A stretch of DNA of 64,000 nt from Denitratisoma sp. (GTDB taxonomy: Bacteria > Pseudomonadota > Gammaproteobacteria > Burkholderiales > Rhodocyclaceae). The stretch spans positions 1,724,253 through 1,788,252 of the forward strand of contig JAVSMO010000001.1 in the NCBI GenBank assembly GCA_032027165.1, given 5' to 3'. The notes under the pieces are model-generated. The model was not told where the DNA came from and did no database searches. It was given only the letters and a program-made list of their open reading frames with translations. The translations under genes and the position numbers were made by a program. How positions within the stretch are numbered: the first letter of the stretch is position 1; each line of letters starts with the position of its first letter. Positions 18,015-28,525 of this stretch are shown one piece after another.

Positions 18015-18908
18015 TCACTGCCGGCGCGGCAGCTGTCGCGCGCCATGCTCCTGCATCAGGGCATCGATCCGCTCGGCCACCTGCTTCGACGGCGAAGCAT
18101 AAGCGAAGCGGACGACGGCGCGCCCGTCCGGGCCAAGCAGGATCATGCCGGCGGAGTGGTCCACGGTATAGCTTCCGGGCGGTGCCGCGGGATCGCGCAC
18201 CTTCTCGTAGCGCACCCTGAACTCGGTGGCGGCGCGGCGCGTCAGATCCTCCGATCCCCGCAGACCGAGAATGCGCGGGTCGAAGGCGGAGGTGTACTCG
18301 CGCATCACCTGGGCACTGTCGCGCTCCGGATCGACGGTGATGAAGATCGGCTGCAGCTGCGACGCCTTGTCGCCGAGGTGCTTGAGCACCTCCTTCATTT
18401 CCAGCAGCGTCGTCGGGCAGACGTCCGGGCAGGAGGTGTAGCCGAAGGCGATCAACTGGAAACGGCCGAGGAAATCCTCGTTGGTCACCGCCCGGCCGTT
18501 CGGGTCCTGCAGCAGGTAGCGCGGCACGACGGCGTTCGGCATCGACTCCCCCGCGTTGTGCCCCTGCGGCACCTGGCCGGGCGCCGGAAGCACTTTTTTG
18601 AGGCGTTGCGTGATTTCCTCGAGCCGCAGCGACAGCTCGGCAGGGGCCAGGCAGGGTTTGCCCCGATTGTGGCTTGCGAAGGCCTCGTTGGTGCCCTCCT
18701 CGTAGGCCTCGCCATAGGCGCGCGTCTTCGGCGCGTGGTTGAGCATGAGCACGCGCACCCAGGCGGCGGTGTCCTTCTGGCCGCAAGCGAGCGTCTGGCC
18801 GTTGAGCCGGCCCAGGTCGCGCACGGCGGCGAGACCGGCCTCGTCGGAGGCCCATGCCATGGCGGAAAAAGTCAGTCCGCACAGTACGGCGAGCAGTTTG
18901 TCGCGCAT
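18015..18908 (-). CDS. SCO1/SenC-family protein with extra N-terminal domain
   Basis: 297 aa with a signal peptide (about 1-20). Residues about 125-290 are a SCO thioredoxin fold with the copper motif CPDVC (C160, C164) and the conserved histidine H251 in YTVDHSAGM. Residues about 21-110 form an additional helical region with two cysteines (C42, C86) not usual in SCO proteins. SCO proteins deliver Cu to the CuA site of oxidases or act as thiol reductants. It lies 1 bp downstream of ettA on the same strand. A dispersed 25-bp repeat encodes GLTF inside its signal peptide. Confidence 0.85.
   Translation of the reverse strand: MRDKLLAVLCGLTFSAMAWASDEAGLAAVRDLGRLNGQTLACGQKDTAAWVRVLMLNHAPKTRAYGEAYEEGTNEAFASHNRGKPCLAPAELSLRLEEITQRLKKVLPAPGQVPQGHNAGESMPNAVVPRYLLQDPNGRAVTNEDFLGRFQLIAFGYTSCPDVCPTTLLEMKEVLKHLGDKASQLQPIFITVDPERDSAQVMREYTSAFDPRILGLRGSEDLTRRAATEFRVRYEKVRDPAAPPGSYTVDHSAGMILLGPDGRAVVRFAYASPSKQVAERIDALMQEHGARQLPRRQ
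18867..18891 (+). repeat. Dispersed 25-bp repeat, copy 2 (22/25)
   Basis: 22/25 match to AAAAGTCAGTCCCC plus GCAGCACGGCG. Inside the signal-peptide codons of the SCO gene, which reads the opposite strand as VLCGLTF. Confidence 0.75.
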
Positions 18909-18909
18909 G

Positions 18910-20577
<1,668 letters not shown>

Positions 20578-20624
20578 GCGCGATTGAACCTGCAATAGGG
20601 GAAAGCGGGAATTTTAACAGGCTC

Positions 20625-20894
20625 TCAGGAGAGCTCGAGCGTCAACAGGATCTGTCCCTCGGCCACGGCATCGCCCTCGGCGACGAACACTTCGACGACT
20701 TGTCCGGCATGCGGGCTGGGAATGTCCAGTGCCACCTTGCCGGTTTCCAGCGTCAGGATGTTGTCATCGAACCCGATTTTGTCGCCGGGCCTGACCAGGA
20801 CCTCAAGAACCACGACGTCGCCACTGGCACAGGAACCGCAGGTTTCCCAGCAATCCGGGTATTTCGGCATGCGTACTTCGATCAATTCGCTCAT
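20625..20894 (-). CDS. Stand-alone lipoyl/biotinyl-domain protein
   Basis: 89 aa single-domain carrier. The modified lysine lies in TLETGKVALDIPSPHAG, matching the lipoyl-domain ETDKA-type hairpin rather than the biotin AMKM motif. VLEVLVRPGDKIGFDDN and VAEGDAVAEGQILLTLEL are the flanking beta-hairpin repeats. An N-terminal YPDCWETCGSC segment with three cysteines is unusual. It could serve as an acyl carrier for an E1 such as the acoAB pair (15 kb away), or carry sulfur or methylamine in lipoate-assisted sulfur chemistry beside fccAB; both are speculative. Confidence 0.75.
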   Translation of the reverse strand: MSELIEVRMPKYPDCWETCGSCASGDVVVLEVLVRPGDKIGFDDNILTLETGKVALDIPSPHAGQVVEVFVAEGDAVAEGQILLTLELS

Positions 20895-21091
20895 GGGATG
20901 GCAGAACCACTTTCCGCCCAATAGGATAAGGCTCAAATATGTTCCGTGATTGGCACAATAAGAAAATTAATTGCTACCCATGGGAATATCCTTTAGATTT
21001 GCAGGGACAACAACAAGCTTCCATGCACAGTTCGTGCTCATGGGGGCGGGAACAGCGCTTACCAAAGCATCATTCACTAAGGAGGAAGCCG

Positions 21092-21391
21092 ATGAAGTAT
21101 CGCAAGATCGCGCTCGCCGTTTCGCTGCTGGGCCTCGCCAGTGCAGCGTACGCGGACAACCACACCCTCAGCCGCAACATGGCCTCGGCCTGTGCCAGCT
21201 GCCACGGCACCAACGGCAACAGCGTCGGCGGCATGGATCCCCTCGCCGGCATGCCGAAGGACGAAATGATCCGCAAGGTCAGGGATTTCCGTTCCGGCGC
21301 CAAGCCTGCAACCGTCATGCATCAACTGGCCAAGGGCTATACCGACCAGCAGATCGAGATGATCGCGAATTACTTCGCGGCGCAGAAATAA
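21092..21391 (+). CDS. fccA: Sulfide dehydrogenase cytochrome c subunit (monoheme)
   Basis: 99 aa with a signal peptide (about 1-21, cleavage after AYA) and one heme c motif CASCH (C34-C37-H38). The methionine ligand is probably in ATVMHQLAKGYTDQQ or GMPKDEM. GGAGGAAG precedes the ATG. It is 11 bp upstream of the FAD subunit, forming flavocytochrome c sulfide dehydrogenase, which oxidises sulfide in the periplasm and passes electrons to cytochrome c. Monoheme FccA forms are known outside purple sulfur bacteria. Confidence 0.85.
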   Translation: MKYRKIALAVSLLGLASAAYADNHTLSRNMASACASCHGTNGNSVGGMDPLAGMPKDEMIRKVRDFRSGAKPATVMHQLAKGYTDQQIEMIANYFAAQK

Positions 21392-21402
21392 GGGGGGAGA
21401 AC

Positions 21403-22671
21403 ATGACACTGAACAGACGCGATTTCATCAAGGCCGCGGGCGCGACGGTCGCCTTCGGCTCGCTCTACGGCTGCGCCGGCGGCGGCAAGGGCTCCGGCCA
21501 TGTCGTGGTGATCGGCGGCGGCTACGGCGGCGCCACCGTCGCCAAGTACATCCGCATGTGGTCGAACGGCGGCATCGACGTCACCCTGGTCGAACCGAAC
21601 CCGGCTTTCGTCTCCTGCCCGATCTCCAACCTGGTGCTGGCCGGCGAGAAGACCATCGCCGACATCACCACCAGCTACGACGGCCTCAAGAAGCACGGCG
21701 TGAAGATCGTCCACGACACGGCCATCGGCATCGATCCGGCCAAGCGCGTGGTCACCCTGTCCAGGAGCGGTACGCTGAGCTATGACCGCGTGGTGGTGTC
21801 CCCCGGCATCGATTTCATGTGGGAGAGCGTGCCCGGCCTGACGCCGGCGCTGTCCGACGGCAAGATCCTTCACGCCTGGAAGGCCGGCCCGCAGACCGTG
21901 GCGCTGCGCAAGCAGCTCGAGTCGATGCCCGACGGCGGCGTCTATGCCCTGTGCATCCCGAAGGCCCCCTACCGCTGCCCGCCCGGACCCTACGAGCGCG
22001 CCTCGATGATCGCCCACTATTTCAAGACGAAAAAACCGAAGTCCAAGGTGCTGATCCTCGACGCCAACGCCGACGTCACCTCGAAGGGCCCGCTCTTCAA
22101 GAAGGCTTGGGCGGACCTCTACGGCGGCATACTCGAATATCGCGGCAACCACGGCATCACCAAGCTGGACGCCGCCAGCCAGACCGTCGAGTTCGAGTTC
22201 GGCGACAAGGTCAAAGCGAACGTGCTCAACATCGTCCCCGCGCAGAAGGCCGGCCTCATCGCCAGCGCCGCCGGCCTGACCAACGTGGGCGGCCGCTGGT
22301 GCGGCGTCGACTGGAAGACGCTCGAGTCGACCGCGCACAAGAACGTCCATGTGCTCGGCGACTCGACGGCGGCCACGGCCGGCATGCCGAAGTCGGGACA
22401 CATGACGACGCAGCACGCCAAGGTTGCGGCTGGCGCCATCGTCGCCCTGATGTCGGGCGAGCAGGCCCCCGAGCCCATGGTTATCGCCAACACCTGCTAC
22501 AGCTTCGTTTCGGCGAAGGAGGTGATCCACGTCGCCCATCCCTACGTCTATAACGGCAAGGAGTTCGCCGTGCCGAAGGGTGCCGGCGGCGTCTCCGCCG
22601 CGCGCAACGAGTTGGAGGCGAAGTACGCGATGGCCTGGGCCAAGAACATCTGGGCCGATTCGCTGCTGTAA
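21403..22671 (+). CDS. fccB: Flavocytochrome c sulfide dehydrogenase, FAD subunit
   Basis: 422 aa. Twin-arginine signal NRRDFIKAAG, then the FAD-binding VVIGGGYGGATVAKYI (about residues 34-50). C72 in FVSCPISN corresponds to the covalent FAD attachment cysteine, and C192 (in YRCPPGPYE) and C365 (in ANTCYSFVS) correspond to the redox-active disulfide of FccB. With FccA it oxidises sulfide to sulfur or polysulfide in the periplasm. A strong terminator follows within 20 bp. Confidence 0.92.
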   Translation: MTLNRRDFIKAAGATVAFGSLYGCAGGGKGSGHVVVIGGGYGGATVAKYIRMWSNGGIDVTLVEPNPAFVSCPISNLVLAGEKTIADITTSYDGLKKHGVKIVHDTAIGIDPAKRVVTLSRSGTLSYDRVVVSPGIDFMWESVPGLTPALSDGKILHAWKAGPQTVALRKQLESMPDGGVYALCIPKAPYRCPPGPYERASMIAHYFKTKKPKSKVLILDANADVTSKGPLFKKAWADLYGGILEYRGNHGITKLDAASQTVEFEFGDKVKANVLNIVPAQKAGLIASAAGLTNVGGRWCGVDWKTLESTAHKNVHVLGDSTAATAGMPKSGHMTTQHAKVAAGAIVALMSGEQAPEPMVIANTCYSFVSAKEVIHVAHPYVYNGKEFAVPKGAGGVSAARNELEAKYAMAWAKNIWADSLL

Positions 22672-22694
22672 TAGTCAGTCTGCAAGACACGGCG
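22670..22694 (+). repeat. Dispersed 25-bp repeat, degenerate copy (18/25)
   Basis: AATAGTCAGTC followed by TGCAAGACACGGCG, overlapping the fccB stop and feeding its ACGGCG end into the terminator stem, exactly as copy 1 does after aceB. Confidence 0.5.
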
Positions 22695-22726
22695 GCGCGT
22701 CCGGCTAGGCACGCCGCCGTTTTTTT
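22689..22726 (+). terminator. Rho-independent terminator after fccB
   Basis: Stem ACGGCGGCG / CGCCGCCGT (9 bp, 14-nt loop) followed by a run of seven T. Separates fccAB from the PhnD-like gene. Confidence 0.85.
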
Positions 22727-22758
22727 CACCCCGGCGGACATGAAGTGAGGGAGAGCAC

Positions 22759-23580
22759 ATGAAAAGGCACATACTGCTGGCGAGCCTCCTGGTCGTCGCC
22801 TTGTCCTGGCTTCCGGCCCGGGCACAGGAGAGAGCCTACCTGCTCGGCGTCATCAGCTACGGCGAGAGCGCCCAGATGATCGCCTCGGAATACGAAGGAC
22901 TGACGGTCTACCTCAGCAAGGTGCTCAAGCGCCCCGTGCGCGTCGAGGGCGCGCGCGACTTCACCACCATCGGCGAGCGCGCCAAGGCCAAGCGCTACCA
23001 CATGATCTTCGCTGCGCCTTCGGCCATCCTCGAGGCGAACAAGTCGGCTGGCTACCTCCCGGTCGCCAAAGTGCCCGGCCTGCTCTCGGTCGCCTTCATG
23101 GCGCCGGGAAGAACCAACATCGCCTTCCCCGAGGACATGAAGGGCAAGCGCATCGGCTTCACCGGCAAGGACGCCATGATCACCAAGCTGGCCTTCGCCG
23201 AACTGCAGGCGCTCGGCATCAAGGACCCGGAAAAGTATTTCAGCAGCATCGCCTACTACAACGACGCCGACGGCGTGCTGGCCGGCATGCAGATGAACCT
23301 GATCGACATCGGCGTTGCGAACTCGGGCCTGTTCAACGTGTGGACCAACAAGGGGGAGAACATGAACCTGATCCACAGCGGGAAGGGCGTACCGCACCTC
23401 ACCTTCGCCGTGCGCGGCGACCTGCCCGAAGCGGAGAGGCGGACGATCACCGACGCCCTCCTCAAGTCGACGCAGGACAAGGACGCCCAGGAGTTCCTTC
23501 GCTTCAGCAGCTTCCCCGGCTTCGAGTCCGCCAAGCTCTCGGATTACGACGAACTGGCGAAAATGCTGAACATCAAATAG
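22759..23580 (+). CDS. PhnD-like periplasmic substrate-binding protein
   Basis: 273 aa with a signal peptide (about 1-22). It has the fold signature of phosphonate/phosphite-type ABC binding proteins: LLGVISYGESAQMIASEYEG, FAAPSAILEANKSAGYLPVA, DMKGKRIGFTGKDA and GVLAGMQMNLIDIGVANSG. No permease or ATPase genes are next to it, so it may not be a transporter part; PhnD-like proteins near redox operons often bind other anions. GGGAGAG precedes the start. It has its own terminator after it. Confidence 0.75.
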   Translation: MKRHILLASLLVVALSWLPARAQERAYLLGVISYGESAQMIASEYEGLTVYLSKVLKRPVRVEGARDFTTIGERAKAKRYHMIFAAPSAILEANKSAGYLPVAKVPGLLSVAFMAPGRTNIAFPEDMKGKRIGFTGKDAMITKLAFAELQALGIKDPEKYFSSIAYYNDADGVLAGMQMNLIDIGVANSGLFNVWTNKGENMNLIHSGKGVPHLTFAVRGDLPEAERRTITDALLKSTQDKDAQEFLRFSSFPGFESAKLSDYDELAKMLNIK

Positions 23581-23596
23581 CCATCGTCTGAAAACG

Positions 23597-23631
23597 AAAC
23601 GGCGGCGGGAGCAGGACTCCCGCCGCCGTTT
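23597..23631. terminator. Bidirectional terminator between convergent genes
   Basis: Perfect 15-bp stem AAACGGCGGCGGGAG / CTCCCGCCGCCGTTT with a 5-nt loop. It serves both the PhnD-like gene and, from the opposite strand, the cytochrome c4 gene. Confidence 0.85.
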
Positions 23632-23649
23632 CCATTTCTGCCGGCCGGG

Positions 23650-24291
23650 TTACATGCCGCTGAGATACAGCGAAACGGCCTTGACTTCCAGTTCGGTGAG
23701 CTTCGACGCGATGGCATGCATGACGGCGTTGTCGTTGGTGCGCTCGCGCTTGTTGAACTCCTTCAGTTGTCCTTCCAGGTAGGCGGCATGCTGGCCGGCC
23801 AGGCGCGGCAGCTGCACTGTGCCGTCGCCCTTCGGCCCGTGGCAGCTGGCGCAGGCGGCCACGCCCGAGAAGGGGTTGCCCTTGTGGTAGATGTAGCGGC
23901 CGACGGCACCGAAGTCCTCGTCACGGACGGTGTAGGACTTGGGCTTCTTGTCGCCGAAGAACACGCCGAGCGCCTTCATCTCGTCTTCGGTCAGTTCGGC
24001 GGCCTGGTCGTTCATGGTGCCCTTGCGCCGGCCGTTCTTGAAGTCGGCAAGCTGCTTGGCGATGTATTCGGGATGCTGGCCGGCCAGGCGCGGGAAAATC
24101 GGGCTGGCGCTCTCGCCTTCCGCGCCGTGGCACAGCGAGCAGCGGCCATTGACGATCTCCTGCGCACGCTTGAGGTCCACGTTCGCCGCCGGCGCCTTGG
24201 CCGCCTGCGGCTGGGATTTGGCTGTCTGGGCAAATGCGGCCGGCGTCAGCAGTACAAGCGCGAGGGCGGCTGCGAATAAGGTCTTGTTCAC
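23650..24291 (-). CDS. Diheme cytochrome c4
   Basis: 213 aa with a signal peptide (cleavage about AFA-QT). Two heme c motifs, CSLCH (C51-C54-H55) and CASCH (C147-C150-H151), sit in two homologous halves sharing FPRLAGQHPEYI and LPRLAGQHAAYL. Cytochrome c4 carries electrons in the periplasm to terminal oxidases and other acceptors, here plausibly from FccAB to the heme-copper enzymes encoded further right. Confidence 0.92.
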   Translation of the reverse strand: MNKTLFAAALALVLLTPAAFAQTAKSQPQAAKAPAANVDLKRAQEIVNGRCSLCHGAEGESASPIFPRLAGQHPEYIAKQLADFKNGRRKGTMNDQAAELTEDEMKALGVFFGDKKPKSYTVRDEDFGAVGRYIYHKGNPFSGVAACASCHGPKGDGTVQLPRLAGQHAAYLEGQLKEFNKRERTNDNAVMHAIASKLTELEVKAVSLYLSGM

Positions 24292-24362
24292 GTCGAACTC
24301 CGGAATCGTTGAAACCTCAAGATGCTAGCAGAGGGTCGGGCGGCCGTGGATAAAACCGCATT

Positions 24363-24383
24363 AGGCCCACATAAGGGCCTTAA
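24363..24383 (-). terminator. Weak hairpin at the end of dut
   Basis: AGGCCC/GGGCCT with a 6-nt loop overlaps the dut stop codon. The downstream T-run on the transcribed strand is poor, so this is only a candidate. Confidence 0.3.
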
Positions 24384-24829
24384 TGCTTGCCGGTGCTGCC
24401 GAAACCGCCCTCGCCGCGATGGGTTTCCTCGAACGCATCGACGATGTTGAACGCCACCTGCAGCACCGGCACGACGATCATCTGCGCCAGACGGTCCATC
24501 GGATTGATGGTGAAGGTCTCGCGGCCGCGATTCCAGGTGGAGACGAAGATCTCGCCCTGGTAGTCGGAATCGATCAGGCCGGTGAGGTTGCCCAGCACGA
24601 TGCCGTGCTTGTGGCCCAGCCCCGAGCGCGGCAGGATCAGTGCCGCCAGGCCCGGGTCGGCCAGGTGGATGGCGATGCCCGAGGGAATCAGCCGGGTGTC
24701 GCCCGGATGCAGCTTGACCGGCGCCTCGACGCAGGCGCGCAGGTCGAGGCCGGCGGAACCCGGCGTGGCGTAATGGGGCGGGTTGTCCTTCAGCCGCGGA
24801 TCGAGGATCCGCACGTCGATGCGATGCAT
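24380..24829 (-). CDS. dut: dUTP diphosphatase
   Basis: 149 aa trimeric dUTPase. The conserved motifs are visible in order: [12 protein letters not shown] (motif 1), [19 protein letters not shown] (motifs 2-3), [21 protein letters not shown] (motif 4) and [10 protein letters not shown] (motif 5). Hydrolyses dUTP to dUMP and PPi. It follows coaBC by 7 bp on the same strand, the usual coaBC-dut pair. Confidence 0.97.
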   Translation of the reverse strand: MHRIDVRILDPRLKDNPPHYATPGSAGLDLRACVEAPVKLHPGDTRLIPSGIAIHLADPGLAALILPRSGLGHKHGIVLGNLTGLIDSDYQGEIFVSTWNRGRETFTINPMDRLAQMIVVPVLQVAFNIVDAFEETHRGEGGFGSTGKH

Positions 24830-24836
24830 GGTTGCC

Positions 24837-26036
24837 TTACTCTCCGCCGTTGCCGGCGAGCATGGCGCCGATGTGGGCGACGATGCCGCGGGCGATTTCG
24901 ATCTTCGGCGCGGGACCCAGCGGATGCCGGCCCTGCTCGTCGAACAGGACCACCGCGTTGCTGTCGCCGCCGAGGCCGTCCTTCACCAGGTTGCCGACCA
25001 CCAGGGCCAGCTTCTTTTTCTGCCGCTTGCCCTCGGCGTACTTCTCCAGGTCGCGGCTCTCCGCGGCAAAGCCGACGCAGAACGGCGCCTTCGGGCGCGC
25101 CGCCACCTCGGCCAGGATGTCCGGGTTGGGCGCCAGCGTGATCTGCAACGGCTTGTCTTGCTTCTTGATCTTCTCCTGCACCGGCTCGGCCGGCCGGTAG
25201 TCGGCCACCGCCGCCACGCCGATGAAGATGTCGCAGGCGGCGGCGCGCTGCATCACCGCCGCATGCATTTCCAGTGCGCTCGTCACGTCGACGCGGCTCA
25301 CGCCGGCCGGCGTCGGCTGCGCCACCGGCCCGCACACCAGGGTGACTTCGGCGCCGGCGTCGCGCGCCGCGCGCGCCAGCGCGAAGCCCATCTTGCCGGA
25401 ACTGAGGTTGGTCAGGCCGCGCACCGCGTCGAGCGCCTCGAAGGTCGGCCCGGCGGTGAGCAGGACGCGCCGGCCCGCCAGCACCTTGGGCTGGAAGAAG
25501 CCGACCACCGCATCGTGGATCTCCTCCGGCTCCAGCATGCGCCCCATGCCGGTCTCGCCGCAGGCCTGCGCACCCGAGGCCGGCCCAAGCACGACCACGC
25601 CGTCCTGCAGGAGCTGACTTTTGTTCCGCTGCGTGGCGGGGTTCTCCCACATCTGGCGGTTCATGGCCGGCGCCACGATCAAGGGGCAGTCGCGCGCCAG
25701 GCACAGCGTCGACAGCAGGTCGTCGGCGAGGCCGTGCGCCAGCTTGGCGAGGAAATCCGCAGAGGCCGGCGCGACGACGACGGCATCGGCCGCGCGCGAC
25801 AATTCGATGTGCGCCATGTTGTCGGGCATGCGCGCATCCCACTGGTCGCACCAGGCCAGCTTTCCGGTGAGCGCCTGAAAGGTCACCGGCGTGACGAACT
25901 GCGCGCCTGAGCGCGTCAGGACGGCGTGCACTTCCGCACCGTCCTTGACGAACAGCCGCGCCAGCTCCGCCGCCTTGTAGGCGGCAATGCCGCCGGTGAC
26001 GCCGAGCACCAGCCGTTTTCCGTTCAGTTCAGCCAT
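24837..26036 (-). CDS. coaBC: Bifunctional phosphopantothenoylcysteine decarboxylase / phosphopantothenate-cysteine ligase
   Basis: 399 aa. The CoaC flavoprotein half starts [21 protein letters not shown], with the active-site histidine in [20 protein letters not shown] and [13 protein letters not shown]. The CoaB half begins near residue 185 with [27 protein letters not shown] and continues to the FCVGFAAES segment. Two steps of coenzyme A synthesis. A dispersed 25-bp repeat is embedded in the CoaC half around KSQLLQDGV. Pantothenate genes panBCD lie 20 kb away. Confidence 0.96.
   Translation of the reverse strand: MAELNGKRLVLGVTGGIAAYKAAELARLFVKDGAEVHAVLTRSGAQFVTPVTFQALTGKLAWCDQWDARMPDNMAHIELSRAADAVVVAPASADFLAKLAHGLADDLLSTLCLARDCPLIVAPAMNRQMWENPATQRNKSQLLQDGVVVLGPASGAQACGETGMGRMLEPEEIHDAVVGFFQPKVLAGRRVLLTAGPTFEALDAVRGLTNLSSGKMGFALARAARDAGAEVTLVCGPVAQPTPAGVSRVDVTSALEMHAAVMQRAAACDIFIGVAAVADYRPAEPVQEKIKKQDKPLQITLAPNPDILAEVAARPKAPFCVGFAAESRDLEKYAEGKRQKKKLALVVGNLVKDGLGGDSNAVVLFDEQGRHPLGPAPKIEIARGIVAHIGAMLAGNGGE
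25598..25622 (-). repeat. Dispersed 25-bp repeat, copy 3 (21/25)
   Basis: Minus-strand copy reading AAAAGTCAGCTCCTGCAGG then ACGGCG, 21/25 to the consensus. Inside coaBC in the sense orientation, read as KSQLLQDG. Confidence 0.65.
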
Positions 26037-26091
26037 GACAATGAGATAGAATCGAAATTCCGACGAACGATTCTACTGGATTGGCCCAAGC

Positions 26092-26769
26092 ATGGCGATC
26101 ACGGACTGGCCGGAAAGCGAACGCCCGCGCGAGCGGCTCCTGCGGCACGGCGCCGGCGCGCTCTCCGATGCCGAGCTGCTCGCCATCTTCCTGCGCGTCG
26201 GCGTGAAGGGCGCCAGCGCCGTCGACCTCGCCCGCACGCTGCTCGGCCATTTCGGCAGCCTCAACCGCCTGTTCGCCGCCTCCGCGCAGGAGTTCTCGAC
26301 CATCCCCGGCATGGGCAGCGCCAAGTACGCCCAGCTGCAGGCGGTGCTGGAACTGGCGCGCCGCGCCCTGCGCGAAGAGATTGCCGCCGGCGACGCGCTC
26401 TCCTCGCCGCGCGCCGTACGCGACTGGCTGCGCCTGACGCTTGCCGCGTTGCCGCACGAGGTGTTCATGGTGCTCCTGCTGGATGCACAGAACCGTCTGG
26501 TCGCCGCCGAGGAACTCTTCCGCGGCACGCTGACGCAGACCAGCGTGCATCCGCGCGAGGTGGTCAAGCTGGCCCTGTCGCACAACGCCGCCGGCGCCAT
26601 CCTCGCCCACAACCATCCCTCCGGCGTCGCCGAGCCGAGCCGCGCCGACGAGGCCCTCACCCAGGCGCTGAAGCAGGCCCTCGCCCTGGTCGACGTCAAG
26701 CTGCTCGACCACTTCATCGTCGCCGGCGCCGCCGAACCGCTCTCCTTCGCCGAGCGCGGATTGCTCTAA
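26092..26769 (+). CDS. radC: RadC-family JAB/MPN domain protein
   Basis: 225 aa. N-terminal helix-hairpin-helix region ([20 protein letters not shown]) and C-terminal JAMM metalloprotease-like motif HNHPSG with E in [20 protein letters not shown] and the downstream D. Conserved start [28 protein letters not shown]. Despite the name its role in DNA repair is doubtful. Divergent from coaBC by 55 bp. Confidence 0.93.
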   Translation: MAITDWPESERPRERLLRHGAGALSDAELLAIFLRVGVKGASAVDLARTLLGHFGSLNRLFAASAQEFSTIPGMGSAKYAQLQAVLELARRALREEIAAGDALSSPRAVRDWLRLTLAALPHEVFMVLLLDAQNRLVAAEELFRGTLTQTSVHPREVVKLALSHNAAGAILAHNHPSGVAEPSRADEALTQALKQALALVDVKLLDHFIVAGAAEPLSFAERGLL

Positions 26770-26826
26770 AGCCGGCCTCCCCCACGCCGTTAACCCGGAT
26801 ATCCAGGTTCGCGGCAAGGAGGAAAC

Positions 26827-27087
26827 ATGGATCGTCAAACCCCGAGCAAGCAGGCGCCGGTCCTGCCGGAGCCGCGGTCTAAACAGGAAGTAGCGGCAAC
26901 GATTCTGCTCATGGTCGGCCTTTGCGCTCCGCTGGTCTGGTATGTCGGCCGGCTGATCGCCCGCCATGGCCTTGCCGCCAGCCTCGCCGACCTTCCACCC
27001 CAGGAACTTCTGGCCGCCTTCTGCCTGCTGGCCCTGCCTTTCGTCGCGCTCAGGCTGTTGCGCGTACGCTGGCAGGCCGAACGATAG
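26827..27087 (+). CDS. Small two-helix membrane protein, unknown
   Basis: 86 aa, not recognised. Two predicted membrane helices at about residues 23-45 (AATILLMVGLCAPLVWYVGRL) and 61-80 (ELLAAFCLLALPFVALRLL), with a proline- and charge-rich N-terminus. AAGGAGGAAAC precedes the ATG. It ends 3 bp before the convergent TauE/SafE gene. Confidence 0.55.
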   Translation: MDRQTPSKQAPVLPEPRSKQEVAATILLMVGLCAPLVWYVGRLIARHGLAASLADLPPQELLAAFCLLALPFVALRLLRVRWQAER

Positions 27088-27090
27088 CGC

Positions 27091-27822
27091 TCACTTCGCC
27101 AGCAGGGCAGCGCCGCTGCAGAGCAGCAGGAGGCTGATGCCGCGGCGAAAGGCCTCCTGGCCGATCGAGGCATGCACCTTGCCCCCGAGATAGATGCCTG
27201 CCAACATCACCGGCAGCGCCATCGCCAGCATCTTGAGAAACTCCAGTGTCAATATCCCCGTCAGGAAATAGCCCGCCAGACGGTTTGCGCCGTCGAGCAG
27301 GAAGATGGCGGCGAAAGTGGCGCGGAACTGCGTCTTGTCCAGCTTCCGCATCTGCAGATAGGCCACGTAGAACGGTCCGCCGGTACCGAATGCCGTGCCG
27401 ACCAGCCCGCCCAATCCGCCCGCCGACACCGCCCACCAGCGGCTGTGCGCGCCCTCGGGCGTCTTCCCCGACAGGGTGTACATGGCGTAGAAGATGATGA
27501 AGACGGCCAGGGCCTTCAGCAGCAGCCGCGTATCGACCGTTTGCAGCAGGTAGAGGGCCGCCGCAACGCCCAGCACGGCAAACGGCAGGATGGGCCAGAT
27601 CTCGGCCCAGCAGATCGCCTGCCGGTCCCGGATGCCCTGGCTGGCGGAGGCCAGGTAGTCCAATGCCACCACCAGCGGGACCGCCACCGGCAGGGGAAAC
27701 CACATCAGGAGCAGCGGGATGGCAATGAGCCCGGAACCGAAGCCGGCGACGCCGCGCACGAAATAGGCCGCCGAGAGCACGGCAAACGCGTAGGCATACT
27801 GGGCCGTCCCCAATGTTTCCAT
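27091..27822 (-). CDS. TauE/SafE-family sulfite/anion exporter
   Basis: 243 aa, about eight membrane helices. The family repeat is seen at VRGVAGFGSGLIAIPLLLMWFP and VSAGGLGGLVGTAFGTGGPFYVAYLQ, the two Gly-rich halves of TauE/SafE proteins. These move sulfite, sulfoacetate or other organosulfur/carboxylate anions out of the cell. A sulfite role would suit the sulfur-oxidising genes but is not shown. GGGGGAGGGG is directly before the start. Confidence 0.85.
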   Translation of the reverse strand: METLGTAQYAYAFAVLSAAYFVRGVAGFGSGLIAIPLLLMWFPLPVAVPLVVALDYLASASQGIRDRQAICWAEIWPILPFAVLGVAAALYLLQTVDTRLLLKALAVFIIFYAMYTLSGKTPEGAHSRWWAVSAGGLGGLVGTAFGTGGPFYVAYLQMRKLDKTQFRATFAAIFLLDGANRLAGYFLTGILTLEFLKMLAMALPVMLAGIYLGGKVHASIGQEAFRRGISLLLLCSGAALLAK

Positions 27823-27984
27823 CCCCTCCCCCTTGCGGCAGTTTTTTGTACGTCCCGACGGACGCGCCGAACTTATGACGGGATTCTAGCGCGGCTTCGC
27901 CGCTCCTGAAAGCCTGTCGCCTCCCGCTCAGGCGGCCTCCCACCCCCGCCTGTCGGAGGGGGAAATCCCAGAAGAAACATCGAG

Positions 27985-28014
27985 TTGATTTTCCCGGAAA
28001 GGATCGCGTATAAT
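27985..28014 (+). promoter_or_regulatory. Sigma-70 promoter of rpmB-rpmG
   Basis: TTGATT (27985-27990), 18-bp spacer, and a consensus TATAAT (28009-28014), with a G/C-rich discriminator after it. Transcription should begin near 28021, 30 bp before rpmB. The preceding 27823-27984 holds no gene I can support. Confidence 0.8.
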
Positions 28015-28050
28015 GCGCGGCTTTGCTAAATCCGAATTCTGGAGCACAAC

Positions 28051-28284
28051 ATGGCCCGCGTTTGCCAAGTGACCGGTAAGGCACCGATGGTGGGAAATCA
28101 CGTTTCCCATGCCAACAACAAGACCAAGCGCCGCTTTCTGCCCAACCTGCAGAACCGCCGCTTCTGGGTCGAGTCCGAAAACCGCTGGGTGAGCCTGCGC
28201 GTATCCAACGCCGGCCTGCGCACCATCGACAAGAAGGGCATCGACGTCGTCCTGGCCGAGCTGCGCGCCAAGGGCACCATCTAA
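28051..28284 (+). CDS. rpmB: 50S ribosomal protein L28
   Basis: 77 aa. Starts [24 protein letters not shown] then [15 protein letters not shown], the standard L28 sequence. Large-subunit protein. Followed 11 bp later by rpmG in the conserved rpmBG operon with its own strong promoter and terminator. Confidence 0.98.
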   Translation: MARVCQVTGKAPMVGNHVSHANNKTKRRFLPNLQNRRFWVESENRWVSLRVSNAGLRTIDKKGIDVVLAELRAKGTI

Positions 28285-28295
28285 GGAGATACGAC

Positions 28296-28454
28296 ATGCC
28301 CCGCGAGAAGATCAAGCTGGAAAGCACGGCCGGCACCGGCCACTTCTACACGACGACCAAGAACAAGCGCACCATGCCCGAAAAGCTGGAGATCAAGAAG
28401 TTCGATCCCAAGGCGCGCAAGCACGTCACGTACAAGGAAACCAAGCTGAAGTAG
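28296..28454 (+). CDS. rpmG: 50S ribosomal protein L33
   Basis: 52 aa. Reads [20 protein letters not shown] then [20 protein letters not shown] and ends VTYKETKLK. This is the cysteine-free (zinc-independent) L33 form. AAGGAGAT precedes the ATG. Second gene of rpmBG. Confidence 0.97.
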   Translation: MPREKIKLESTAGTGHFYTTTKNKRTMPEKLEIKKFDPKARKHVTYKETKLK

Positions 28455-28467
28455 GCCTGGCCCGATT

Positions 28468-28503
28468 CAACAAAAAACCCGCCGCTCGGCGGGTTTTTTG
28501 TTG
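28468..28503 (+). terminator. Rho-independent terminator of rpmBG
   Basis: CAACAAAAAACCCGCC and GGCGGGTTTTTTGTTG form a 16-bp stem around a CGCT loop with a T6 run. The A-run on the left lets it also work for the convergent desaturase gene. Confidence 0.9.
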
Positions 28504-28525
28504 CCTGCGCCGGCGCAGCCTAGAC

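Noticed and set aside
20951..20980. Sigma-54 promoter before fccAB (TGGCAC ... TTGC)
   Set aside because: The spacing between GG and GC is far longer than the required 10 bp.
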